In this document: positions 16,164-24,790 of the stretch, in pieces
Numbering within the stretch: the stretch's first letter is position 1
Layout: the number at the start of each line of letters is the position of its first letter
From: Saprospiraceae bacterium
GTDB lineage: Bacteria; Bacteroidota; Bacteroidia; Chitinophagales; Saprospiraceae
Assembly (NCBI GenBank): GCA_016717145.1
Contig: JADKGD010000009.1
Coordinates: 3,118 to 67,117, forward strand
DNA length: 64,000 nucleotides
Direction of reading: 5' to 3'
Notes under the pieces: model-generated
Told to the model about the DNA's origin: nothing
The model's input: only the letters and a program-made list of their open reading frames with translations
Database searches by the model: none
Translations under genes and position numbers: made by a program

Positions 16164-17300
16164 GTCTGCTTTTATGTCATCGACATGTTCAAGGCCTACG
16201 GAAAGTCTGATTAAACCATCCGTAATGCCTGCTGAAGCTCGTTCTTCCTGACTTAGTTTCGAATGAGTGGATGAGGCGGGATGTGTAATGATTGTCCTTG
16301 TGTCACCCAGATTGGCTGACAAAGACATCATTTCTCTCGAATCGATCAGCTTTCTGCCTGCCGCTAAACCACCTTTAAGTTCAAAACTTATCATGCCTCC
16401 GCCAGCTTTCATTTGTCGCCTTGCTATGTCTACTCCCGGATTAGAAGCCAGAAAAGGATATTTTACAAATAACACCTCACGATGTGATTCCAACCAACTG
16501 GCTATCTCCAAAGCATTCTGACAGTGTCTGTCCATTCTGATAGCCAATGTTTCCAGACTTTTAGAAAGTACCCAGGCGTTAAATGGTGACATGGATGGGC
16601 CAGCATTTTTCATAAATGGGTATATTTGTTCTATAATTGCTTTGGAAGCGATGATGGCTCCGCCCATAACCCTACCCTGACCATCGATGTACTTGGTAGC
16701 AGAATGTATGGAAATATCAGCTCCATATTGTAATGGTCTCTGCAGATATGGCGTAGCAAAACAATTGTCTACAATCAGTAAAATACCATTTGAACGACAA
16801 AATTGACTGGTCTCAAGTAAATCTATGATGTCAAGGCCTGGATTTGAAGGTGTCTCCAGATATAGTAACTTTGTATGCGGTTTGACTTTTTGCTGCCACG
16901 AAGCGATGTCCAAAGGATCTATGTAATCATATGTAATGCCCCATTTGCGAAGGTAATCATCATTAACTTTAAATGTAGATCCAAATACAGCCCTTGACAT
17001 TAGCAGATGATCACCACTTGATAGTAATGAGGCGAAGGTTGCAAAAATCGCCGCCATGCCGCTTGCTGTCGCTATACAATCTTCTCCTTCCTCCAATGAT
17101 GCCATTTTTACTTCAAACTCCCGGACAGAAGGATTCGTAAATCTGGAATAAATATTACCTGGCGCTTCATTTGCAAATAGTGCACGCATATGTTCAGCAT
17201 CATCAAATACAAAGCTGGATGTTGCAAATATTGGGGTGCTATGCTCATGATGTTGTGTCCTTTCTGTTTGTGTTCTTATGGCTCGGGTTTCAAATTTCAT
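16149..17300 (-). CDS. metZ: O-succinylhomoserine sulfhydrylase / Cys-Met metabolism PLP enzyme
   Basis: 383 residues of the trans-sulfuration (Cys/Met metabolism, PLP-dependent) family. Visible landmarks: YSRFTNPS (56-type Tyr/Arg for phosphate binding of the partner subunit), SGMAAIFATF (PLP phosphate loop), ETPSNPG, IVDNCFATP with Asp178 to the pyridine nitrogen, and HSATKYIDG with the Schiff-base Lys203; the substrate-facing C-terminus has IITHPASSTHS. The pattern fits O-succinylhomoserine sulfhydrylase, which makes homocysteine from O-succinylhomoserine and sulfide; cystathionine gamma-synthase or methionine gamma-lyase are alternatives. Ends in an AATCT repeat that sets the stop codon. 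11 bp downstream of an OsmC gene, so probably co-transcribed. Confidence 0.85.
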   Translation of the reverse strand: MKFETRAIRTQTERTQHHEHSTPIFATSSFVFDDAEHMRALFANEAPGNIYSRFTNPSVREFEVKMASLEEGEDCIATASGMAAIFATFASLLSSGDHLLMSRAVFGSTFKVNDDYLRKWGITYDYIDPLDIASWQQKVKPHTKLLYLETPSNPGLDIIDLLETSQFCRSNGILLIVDNCFATPYLQRPLQYGADISIHSATKYIDGQGRVMGGAIIASKAIIEQIYPFMKNAGPSMSPFNAWVLSKSLETLAIRMDRHCQNALEIASWLESHREVLFVKYPFLASNPGVDIARRQMKAGGGMISFELKGGLAAGRKLIDSREMMSLSANLGDTRTIITHPASSTHSKLSQEERASAGITDGLIRLSVGLEHVDDIKADIRLD

Positions 17301-17311
17301 GGCGGTAAAAT

Positions 17312-17728
17312 TTAGATTTCATCATTCCATTCAAGTTGTCTTACTTCCACTGAATGGCTTATTAAAACAGATTTTGCTAGCATAAGTGATACAGAACAAT
17401 ATTCATTCAGAGACATTTCAACAGCTTTTATTGCTTTTTCTTCTTTTACATCACCGGAGATAATATAATGCATGTGTATTTTTGTAAATACAGCAGGAAC
17501 AGTCTCTGCCCGGGTACCTTCAATGTCAACATTAATATCAATGACATTTTGTCGCATTTTTTTTAGAATGGTTTCCACATCAATTGAACTACACGCAGCA
17601 GCAGCCATTAGCACGGCTTCCATTGGGCTTACAGCTTCTTTATGACCTGAAAACTGCATGCTTTGGTCACGATCATTGGTACCTTTGAAATTGAGATCCC
17701 CATGGGTTTTTTGTAATGACACCTTCAT
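17312..17728 (-). CDS. OsmC-family protein
   Basis: 138 residues of the OsmC/Ohr fold. It has the two expected cysteines: in AAAACSSIDVETIL (first Cys, about 46) and in LNEYCSVSLML (second Cys, about 110), which in the family act as a peroxidatic pair against organic hydroperoxides. The motif SPMEAVLMAAAAC is typical. The protein belongs more to the general OsmC branch (YhfA-like) than to Ohr, so the precise substrate is open. First gene of a likely two-gene unit with the MetZ-type enzyme 11 bp downstream, a link to sulfur metabolism. Confidence 0.88.
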   Translation of the reverse strand: MKVSLQKTHGDLNFKGTNDRDQSMQFSGHKEAVSPMEAVLMAAAACSSIDVETILKKMRQNVIDINVDIEGTRAETVPAVFTKIHMHYIISGDVKEEKAIKAVEMSLNEYCSVSLMLAKSVLISHSVEVRQLEWNDEI

Positions 17729-17889
17729 TTTAGTGAATTTTTTCTACTATATAAACAAGGATACAAAGGTAGTAATATGATTGAGTCAAATAAGAAAAAA
17801 GTTAATTTAATAAAATTTACGCCCTTCAGTATTAAAAAAGACCTTATTTTCGCATCCTGAACTAATTAAAACGTTTAAAAAATAAAAAT

Positions 17890-18507
17890 ATGTTTACGAT
17901 TAATATTTATGTAAAATTTGCCATCATTGCCATTTGTCTTTTAGGTGGGACGATCATGTCTTTTGTTCTGGGCATAGGATACACCTGGATTTTTATCATT
18001 ATAGGAGTTATATTTCTTATAAGCTATTTTTTACTAGGAACCGTCCAGTCGGCATCAGAGATGTTGCAGGTCTCGGACTTTGCGGGGGCTGAAAAACGTT
18101 TAAACCTCACTTATTTTCCTAAGTTTTTGTACGTAACCAATCGTGCATTTTATTTTATACTCAAAGGATCATTGGCAGCACAAAGAAAAGATACCACTGC
18201 AGCAGAAGGGTATTTTAATCATGCCTTGGCTTTAAAACTACCTTCAGACAATGAGAAAGCTATGGTTCTATTACAAATGGCAGGTATTCAGGCAAATAAA
18301 AATAACTGGAACGGTGCAAAAAATTATTTTTACCAAACCAAAGGATTAAAAATTACAGAACCGTCACTTAAAGAACAGTTTAAACAATTTGAAACAGCCA
18401 TCAACAATCGTGGACAAATGAAAGTAGCTCAAAGCATGGGCATGAAGACCGGTCAGGGACAAGCTCTAAATTTGGGGGGTAAACGCAGAAGGCCTAAGAT
18501 GCGATAA
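17890..18507 (+). CDS. Membrane protein with TPR-like cytosolic domain
   Basis: 205 residues. Two transmembrane helices (about 8-31 and 35-53) are followed by a soluble helical region with TPR-like spacing (AEKRLNLTYFPKFL, AAEGYFNHALALKLPS, NWNGAKNYFYQTKGLK) and a very basic tail (GKRRRPKMR). Nothing catalytic is visible. The family is common in Bacteroidota as an uncharacterised 'DUF2892-like/TPR' type; I cannot assign a role. Stands alone, divergent from the OsmC gene. Confidence 0.65.
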   Translation: MFTINIYVKFAIIAICLLGGTIMSFVLGIGYTWIFIIIGVIFLISYFLLGTVQSASEMLQVSDFAGAEKRLNLTYFPKFLYVTNRAFYFILKGSLAAQRKDTTAAEGYFNHALALKLPSDNEKAMVLLQMAGIQANKNNWNGAKNYFYQTKGLKITEPSLKEQFKQFETAINNRGQMKVAQSMGMKTGQGQALNLGGKRRRPKMR

Positions 18508-18652
18508 TCATTATATACACATTATGCCCATTAGACCACTTACAGTAATTGCCCCAAATGCACTACTTTGATTGTCGTCTTTTAACCTGACAGTCATCCT
18601 ATAAAACATGCCGTTGATTGTACAGTAACCATCCTTGTTTTTGAACCATCAC

Positions 18653-20269
18653 TTACCAGAAAAAGTAATACACAGCACCGACAGCAGCAATGACTACGCC
18701 ACTCATCAAATTAAACTTAATACTTGTCTTGAACAGCGACGTGTCAAAGTATATGGCTTTAGGATCGTCATTTTTGTTTTCTGATATTGAAATGACAATC
18801 ATAATTAAAGATATCAGCAGGAAACAAAGACCCATCCTGTCTAAAAATGGAATGTTTGGCGTAAAATACTTAAATCCGAAGGACAAAGGAATGGACAATA
18901 AAACAGCGGCAAAAGCGGCCGTAGTAGAAGTCCGTTTCCAAAACATACCAAAGAGAAATATGGCTACAATACCGGGACTGATAAAGCCGGTAAACTCTTG
19001 TATAAACTGAAACGCCTGATCCAAAGAACCAAGAGAAGGCGCAATGACTACGCCGATCACAAGACAAATGAGAGCTGTCCATTTTCCCACCTTAACCAAG
19101 TGATGGTTTTCTTTCACCGTCAATTGTTGTCCGTCGTTTTCATTTGCATTCAACAATTGTTTATGCTCCACATCACGCTTCATAAATAATGGTCTATATA
19201 TATCCAATGTAAAAATTGTAGTGGCACTATTAACAATTGAAGCCACTGAAGATCCAATGGCTGCAATCAACGCAGCCAGCGCAATCCCTTTGAATCCAAC
19301 TCCGACATAGTTACTGATAACCCAGGGATATGCCTCATCAGATTTAGATATTTCTGCTCCAAGTACATAAGCTGCAATACCAGGAATGACCACAATGAGT
19401 GGTAAAATAACCTTAACCATCGCCGCTGCAGCTGTGCCATCCTGAGCTTCTTCCAGTGATTTACAAGCAAGAGAACGCTGGATGATGTATTGATTTGTGC
19501 CCCAGTAATACAAATTTGCTATCCACATACCGCCTATAAGAACGCTGATACCGGGAAGATTGGCATACTCCGGGTTTGACTTATCCAAAATCATATCAAA
19601 TTTCTCAGGCGCCTTTTCGACTAGCGCGGTTAATCCTCCTATGATGCCTCCACCGACAGCATCCAACACCATATAGCTAGCAACCAGCCCTCCGAATATA
19701 AGCGCAACGACCTGCACAACATCGGTCAAAGCCACAGCCTTCAGACCACCGGTAACAGAAAAAGTAGCAGAATATATTGCCAGACCAATAATAGCCCATA
19801 ACATAGGTATACCCATGATTGATTCTAACGCAAGCGCTCCCAGATATAATACTGACGTAATATTTACAAATACAAAAAGCAAAACCCAAAAGAATGCCAG
19901 ACCAGTTTTCACACGACTGTCAAATCGTTTTTCCAGAAATTGGGGCATGGTATAAATCTCTTTATTGATAAAAACCGGAAGAAAATATTTGGCTACAATC
20001 AAAAGCGTAACTGCTGCCATCAATTCATAAGATGCTATAGCAAATCCTACGGCAAAACCCGAGCCTGACATGCCAATAAACTGTTCGGCTGAAATATTGG
20101 CAGCTATCAGAGAACCTCCCACTGCCCACCAGGGAAGCGATTTTGAAGCTAAAAAATAATCGTTTGCAGTATCCCCTTTACTTTTATAAGAGATCCAAAC
20201 GCCAAAGCTCATCATAAATACAAGCCATGCTGCTACAATTCCGATGTCAAGGTTTGATAAAGTGATCAT
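18653..20269 (-). CDS. Sodium:solute symporter (SSS family)
   Basis: 538 residues with about 14 hydrophobic helices. The N-terminus (NLDIGIVAAWLVFMMSFGVW), the WAVGGSLIAANISAEQFIGM segment with the Na+-site helix TM1, and the GGLKAVALTDVVQ motif are characteristic of SGLT-type sugar/solute symporters. It imports a small organic solute together with Na+ into the cytoplasm. The substrate cannot be read from sequence; a sugar is most usual for this subgroup. No catabolic genes are adjacent; a methyltransferase-lipoprotein gene lies 30 bp upstream on the same strand and may be co-transcribed. Confidence 0.9.
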   Translation of the reverse strand: MITLSNLDIGIVAAWLVFMMSFGVWISYKSKGDTANDYFLASKSLPWWAVGGSLIAANISAEQFIGMSGSGFAVGFAIASYELMAAVTLLIVAKYFLPVFINKEIYTMPQFLEKRFDSRVKTGLAFFWVLLFVFVNITSVLYLGALALESIMGIPMLWAIIGLAIYSATFSVTGGLKAVALTDVVQVVALIFGGLVASYMVLDAVGGGIIGGLTALVEKAPEKFDMILDKSNPEYANLPGISVLIGGMWIANLYYWGTNQYIIQRSLACKSLEEAQDGTAAAAMVKVILPLIVVIPGIAAYVLGAEISKSDEAYPWVISNYVGVGFKGIALAALIAAIGSSVASIVNSATTIFTLDIYRPLFMKRDVEHKQLLNANENDGQQLTVKENHHLVKVGKWTALICLVIGVVIAPSLGSLDQAFQFIQEFTGFISPGIVAIFLFGMFWKRTSTTAAFAAVLLSIPLSFGFKYFTPNIPFLDRMGLCFLLISLIMIVISISENKNDDPKAIYFDTSLFKTSIKFNLMSGVVIAAVGAVYYFFW

Positions 20270-20299
20270 ATTATTTATTTTTAATTTTGTGTTTTGGTT

Positions 20300-20987
20300 T
20301 TATTCTTTTATTGCTTCAATAATATATTGGTAATCCAATGATGTGTCATCTGAGACTATATCTTTATATCCTGCCGAAAGCAGCATATCCTCTATCTTAT
20401 CCAGATAAATCCTTTCCGTTTTAGGTGGTGCATTAATGGGAAGTTTTTTCATTTTATAATCGATAATCATAAGTTTTCCTTTGGGTTTAAGCCCTTTCTT
20501 CAGTGTTGCTAAATAATGAGGTTAAATCATTGATATACGCCACCGTATTTATGATCAAAATAATGTCCACTTCATTTTGTTTCAATAATGGATCATCATG
20601 TAATGCTAGTCTCGTTTCAATCTTTTGCCCTACATTCTGAGGGAGAAATATTTTTGTAGAATCAATATAGTCAATAAATTTTTTATCAATCTCGACAGCA
20701 ATCACTTTTTTTGCCTTGCCTGCCAGTCTAAAAGAAAAATAACCGGTACCCGCACCAATATCTGCAATCACCTTATCTGAAATGTCGCCTAATTTTGCAA
20801 TGACCAAACCCGGCTTTTGCCATATAGCACGGCCCAAAGGAGTTTGGGTGTCATCTTCTGCAGCACTTTCTGCAACATTAGATTTTTGTCTGGTATTCAG
20901 AATGGAATCATTATTATATTCCCCTTCTTTACATGCCATAATTTGACACAAAAACAGAATAATAATATTGAATTTTAAAAGCCTCAT
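20300..20987 (-). CDS. Lipoprotein with class I SAM-methyltransferase domain, frameshifted
   Basis: The N-terminus is a lipoprotein signal (LLKFNIIILFLCQIMAC, Cys about 19). A Rossmann methyltransferase domain follows: motif I VIADIGAGTGYFSFRLA, motif II VIAVEIDKKFIDYI, motif IV DIILIINTVAYI. The frame breaks near 20520; in the next frame the protein continues LATLKKGLKPKGKLMIIDYK and ends IIEAIKE at 20300, completing the fold (about 228 residues). SAM is not expected outside the cytoplasm, so an exported methyltransferase-like lipoprotein is odd; similar ones occur in Bacteroidota without known function. The alternative is that the signal is not processed. The start is 33 bp after the PBP4-type gene's ... 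on the same strand, i.e. downstream of dacB in one operon. Confidence 0.75.
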
Positions 20988-21019
20988 AATGATTTAAGAA
21001 ATTACATTTCCGCCTCAAG

Positions 21020-22489
21020 TTATGAAAATCTATAAATTGCTTCCAATATTTTTTCTAATTCTATTTTATTTTCTTTATTTTTTTTTGCCGGTGAGGCATT
21101 TAAGAAAACAGAGAATGACGTAAAACGACCCGAGGCACCTTTACAAATGCCCGCATATGTTAACGTTTTGTCCATGGAGCCGGATTTAAGCCAGATATTT
21201 CCTTTTGCTTTAGATTGACTTAAAATATTTTTTACCGTGCCTCTTTCTCCGGCTAATGGTATCATGTTTACTATAGAACCTATATCTTTTCCCGCCAAAT
21301 AAACCTGTAAAAATTCAGCCATAAAATCAGGGCTCATTAGATTACGGGATGACAAACCACTGCCGTCTTCCATATGAAGCGGTGCCGTATCCAGTCCTTT
21401 TGCCTTTAAATATGCATTAATAACTTCAATGCCATCACTTCCTGCACCACTATTTCTTTTTTTGAATCCCAGTGTTTTCAGAATACTTTCACAATATATG
21501 TTTATACTGTAGTCATTGGTATATCTTACGATAGTTTTTAATTGGGGAGATAAGTACGATGAAATCTTTTTTCGAGCCGATTTGGTGTTGCTAGGATGAT
21601 ATTGTGTCTGAAAATGATGCCCTCCCATATCTCTTTTAGCTAGTTCTTCAAATATCCGGTATGCAAAATACAAAGGTGGATCAGGCAATGAACCTTTTAT
21701 TTTGTACAAATTTCGGCCCTGAGGTATTGTGCCCACTACCCTTTTGCCATAGTAGTAAGGTCCGCCAAATATATAAGAATTGTCGCCGGTATTTGAGCTG
21801 TCTATGGTGACTTCATTGGATAATTCGAGATTTGGTACAAACGGTTCGAAATAGACAATCTTACTTACACTTCCGATGGGACCACTCCTGTTATAATAAA
21901 TGCTGTACTCATTTTCATTTACATTCAGGCCCCAGGCTCCTGCTGCATAATAATTGCCCAGGTCGTTCCATTGCCATGATGGCGAAATCGGAAAAGAATT
22001 AAATACAGACTCGTCTGCAATAATATTACCTTCAATACACAATATACCACATGCCCGAATGTCAGTCACGATTTGTTTGAATAATGTTTCAGCATCCATA
22101 TTGCCGGGTATTCTGTTTGATCCCAGCGTAGGGTCACCACTGCCTTCAATGTATATATTTCCCTTTAAGGTACCATCGTTTTCAATAACACCATCATAAC
22201 TTACATTGGTCTCAAATCTAAATTCAGGGCTCAACAATTCACATCCTATCAGTGTGGTAATGAGCTTTAAACTCGAGGCAGGCATTAACATTCTGTCTTT
22301 ATCAAGGCTCGCTTTTAATTCTCCATTTGTCAGATCTCTTACAGAAATTCCAAGACTTGCATGTTTATAAAATGGTTTTTGTGCGATTTGATCAATTGCA
22401 TTCTGAAGGTTAATATTAGTATTTTGCCTGCACATGGAAGTATAGGAATACAAAAATAATAACTGGATAATAAATAAGTACTTATTCAT
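21020..22489 (-). CDS. dacB: D-alanyl-D-alanine carboxypeptidase/endopeptidase (PBP4, S13 family)
   Basis: 489 residues with a signal peptide (1-20). Active-site motifs: SxxK at Ser72-x-x-Lys75 (PASSLKLITT), SxN in TNDYSINIYCES, and the third-box KSG in WLKSGSMDKTL. The insertion between box 1 and box 2, with GSGDPTLGS and the W-x-W-N-D motif (SWQWNDLGNYYAAGA), is diagnostic of the PBP4/DacB subfamily. It cleaves D-Ala-D-Ala stem peptides and cross-links in the periplasm, a role in peptidoglycan remodelling. Upstream is a long gap leading into the satellite array; downstream (32 bp) is the methyltransferase-lipoprotein gene. Confidence 0.92.
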   Translation of the reverse strand: MNKYLFIIQLLFLYSYTSMCRQNTNINLQNAIDQIAQKPFYKHASLGISVRDLTNGELKASLDKDRMLMPASSLKLITTLIGCELLSPEFRFETNVSYDGVIENDGTLKGNIYIEGSGDPTLGSNRIPGNMDAETLFKQIVTDIRACGILCIEGNIIADESVFNSFPISPSWQWNDLGNYYAAGAWGLNVNENEYSIYYNRSGPIGSVSKIVYFEPFVPNLELSNEVTIDSSNTGDNSYIFGGPYYYGKRVVGTIPQGRNLYKIKGSLPDPPLYFAYRIFEELAKRDMGGHHFQTQYHPSNTKSARKKISSYLSPQLKTIVRYTNDYSINIYCESILKTLGFKKRNSGAGSDGIEVINAYLKAKGLDTAPLHMEDGSGLSSRNLMSPDFMAEFLQVYLAGKDIGSIVNMIPLAGERGTVKNILSQSKAKGNIWLKSGSMDKTLTYAGICKGASGRFTSFSVFLNASPAKKNKENKIELEKILEAIYRFS

Positions 22490-22730
22490 ATTAATTAATT
22501 GATTATCTATAATTTATAATTTAATATGTATTTACATATATACTAAATAAAACATAAAAATCAGCTATAATTTCAGTACAAAGCTACAAAATATTAAGAA
22601 TAAAAAGTCAATAGCAACAAAACGGTGTAAAAAGGAATAATGTGCCAGCTCTCAAAAAAAGCTATTACTTCTAAAATATTGATCAAAATATAAAACCATT
22701 AGCCTACTAACCACACAAATCCAAAATGAC

Positions 22731-24135
22731 TCCTCTATAGGGCTTTTGGATTTGCCATATCTGAAGGAAAGCCCAGAGGGCTGACATTTTGGTGATAACT
22801 TGACAAGCCAGGGCTGACATTTTGGTGATAACTTGACAAAGCCCAGAGGGCTGACATTTTGGTGATATAACGCCAAAGTTTCAGTCGTAAGAAATGTCGC
22901 CCCTACGGGGCTTTGGGGCAGACTATTGAGTTGCTTTTTCCAAAATGACGCCCCAATGGGGCTTTGAGTCACGCTACAATTTCAGCAAAGACCAGAAGGC
23001 TGACATTTTGGTGATAACTTGACAAAACCCAGAGGGCTGACATTTTGGTGATAACTTGACAAAGCCCAGAGGGCTGACATTTTGGTGATAACTGCAAAAC
23101 CCCGAGGGCTGACATTTTGGTGATAACTTGACAAAGCCCAGAGGGCTGACATTTTGGTGATAACTTGACAAAGCCCAGAGGGCTGCCATTTTGGTGATAA
23201 CTTGACAAAGCCCAGAGGGCTGACATTTTGGTGATATAACGCCAAAGTTTCAGTCGTAGAAATGTCGCCCTACGGGGCTTAGAGACTATTGAGTTGCTTT
23301 TTCCAAAATGACGCCCCAATGGGGCTTTGAGTCACCTTACAATTTCAGCAAAGACCAGAAGGGCTGCATTTTGGTGATAACTTGCAAACCAGAGGGCTGA
23401 CATTTTGGTGATAACTTGCAAGCCCAGAGGGCTGACATTTTGGTGATATAACGCCAAAGTTTCAGTCGTAAATGTCGCCCTATGGGGCTTTAGGCAACTA
23501 TTGAGTTGCTTTTCCAAAATAACGCCCCTATGGGGCTTTGAGTCACGCACAATTGCAGCAAAGCCCAGAAGCTGACATTTGGTGATAACTTGACAAAACC
23601 CAGAGGGCTGACATTTTGGTGATAACTTGACAAAGCCCAGAGGGCTGACATTTTGGTGATAACTTGACAAAGCCCAGAGGGCTGACATTTTGGTGATAAC
23701 TTGACAAAGCCCAGAGGGCTGACATTTTGGTGATAACTGCCAAAGCAGGGGCTGACATTGTTGATATAACGCCAAAGTTTCAGTCAGAAATGTCGCCCCT
23801 ACGGGGCCTTTGGGCGAACTATTGAGTTGCTTTTTCCAAAATAACGCCCCTATGGGGCTTTGAGTCACCTTCAATTGTAGCAAAGACCAGAAGGCTGACA
23901 TTTTGGTGATAACTTGACAAAACCCAGAGGGCTGACATTTTGGTGATAACTTGACAAAGCCCAGAGGGCTGACATTTTGGTGATATAACGCCAAAGTTTC
24001 AGTCGTAAGAAATGTCGCCCCTACGGGGCTTTTGGGCAGACTATTGAGTTGCTTTTTCCAAAATAACGCCCCTATGGGGCTTTGAGTCACGCTACAATTG
24101 CAGCAAAGACCAGAAGGCTGACATTTTGGTGATAC
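22731..24135. repeat. Higher-order satellite: 37-bp units interleaved with ~150-bp units
   Basis: Two unit types alternate. Short unit (37 bp): CTGACATTTTGGTGATAACT followed by TGACAAAGCCCAGAGGG. Long unit (about 150 bp): begins GATATAACGCCAAAGTTTCA, contains the hairpins CGCCCC-TAC-GGGGC and GCCCC-AAT-GGGGC, and ends near TCAGCAAAGACCAGAAGG. Long units start at about 22864, 23233, 23444, 23762 and 23982, with roughly 3, 7, 3, 6 and 3 short units before or between them. No spacer-like unique sequence separates the units, so it is not CRISPR. Because 37 is not a multiple of 3 and the unit lacks stops on the minus strand, all three minus frames stay open; the resulting ORFs are artefacts. Fills most of the 1.74-kb gap between dacB and rplS. 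Confidence 0.9.
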
Positions 24136-24188
24136 CGAAATTTAAAATTTTTCTTATCAGAACATTACCTATTAATTAAAATAAAATC

Positions 24189-24196
24189 TATCTTTG
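24189..24196 (+). promoter_or_regulatory. -7 element of rplS
   Basis: TATCTTTG, an exact TAnnTTTG, 36 bp before the rplS start codon and directly after the satellite array. Confidence 0.6.
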
Positions 24197-24232
24197 CGCT
24201 CCAATTCAGAAAAGTTTAAATAAGACAAGATA

Positions 24233-24589
24233 ATGGATCTAATTAAATACATTCACGAACAATTGACTCCGGTAAGAAATTTTCCTGCTTTCAGACCAGG
24301 TGACAACATTTCTGTTAGTTACAAAATTATAGAAGGTGCCAAGGAGCGAATTCAGCTTTTCCGTGGTGATGTGATACAAATAAACGGTGAAGGCGCCACA
24401 AAAACATTCACTGTAAGAAAAATATCTAATGGTGTCGGTGTTGAAAGGGTTTTCCCTTTTTCTTCTCCCGCTGTAGATGACATAGAAGTGCTTAAAAGAG
24501 GTAAAGTCCGCAGAGCTAAACTTTATTACCTTAGAGAACTTACAGGTAAAAAAGCAAAAATCAAAGAAAGAAGATATATGGCTAAATAA
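24233..24589 (+). CDS. rplS: 50S ribosomal protein L19
   Basis: 118 residues, the usual length. Characteristic stretches: FRPGDNISVSYKIIEGAKER, IQLFRGDVIQINGEG, TFTVRKISNGVGVERVFPF, and the C-terminal RRAKLYYLRELTGKKAKIKE. Structural protein of the large subunit at the 30S-50S interface. Transcribed alone: own promoter upstream and a strong terminator 32 bp downstream. One of the few universally conserved genes in the window and unbroken. Confidence 0.97.
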   Translation: MDLIKYIHEQLTPVRNFPAFRPGDNISVSYKIIEGAKERIQLFRGDVIQINGEGATKTFTVRKISNGVGVERVFPFSSPAVDDIEVLKRGKVRRAKLYYLRELTGKKAKIKERRYMAK

Positions 24590-24620
24590 TTGTACCACAA
24601 TTTTTTAGTCACTAACGATA

Positions 24621-24656
24621 AAAGGGAATCAGTTTATGCTGACTTCCCTTTTTTTA
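24621..24656 (+). terminator. Rho-independent terminator of rplS
   Basis: AAAGGGAA-TCAG, loop TTTATG, CTGA-C-TTCCCTTT, then a T run: a 12-bp stem with a single bulge. Confidence 0.85.
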
Positions 24657-24696
24657 TTTACACTATACTTTAAGATTCATTTAACTAAATATTTTA

Positions 24697-24729
24697 TACT
24701 TTTGATACCATTTATGCATCTTATAAATG
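24697..24729 (+). promoter_or_regulatory. Promoter and leader palindrome of the macroglobulin gene
   Basis: TACTTTTG (24697-24704) matches TAnnTTTG. Immediately after, CATTTAT (24709-24715) and ATAAATG (24723-24729) form a 7-bp inverted repeat where transcription would begin, a possible operator or leader hairpin. The leader is about 80 nt. Confidence 0.45.
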
Positions 24730-24790
24730 ATATCGAAGTGGTAATTGTCATTTCATTATTATTTAATAGCAAATATTTTAAATCAACTAA

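Noticed and set aside
22652..24090. Several long minus-strand ORFs in the satellite (peptides such as VSPLGFVKLSPKCQPSG)
   Set aside because: They arise because the 37-bp unit has no stop in any minus frame; the same peptide appears in all three phases, no start or ribosome site, and no domain.
22731..24135. CRISPR array
   Set aside because: Repeats are contiguous with no unique spacers, and no cas gene is in the window; it is a satellite.
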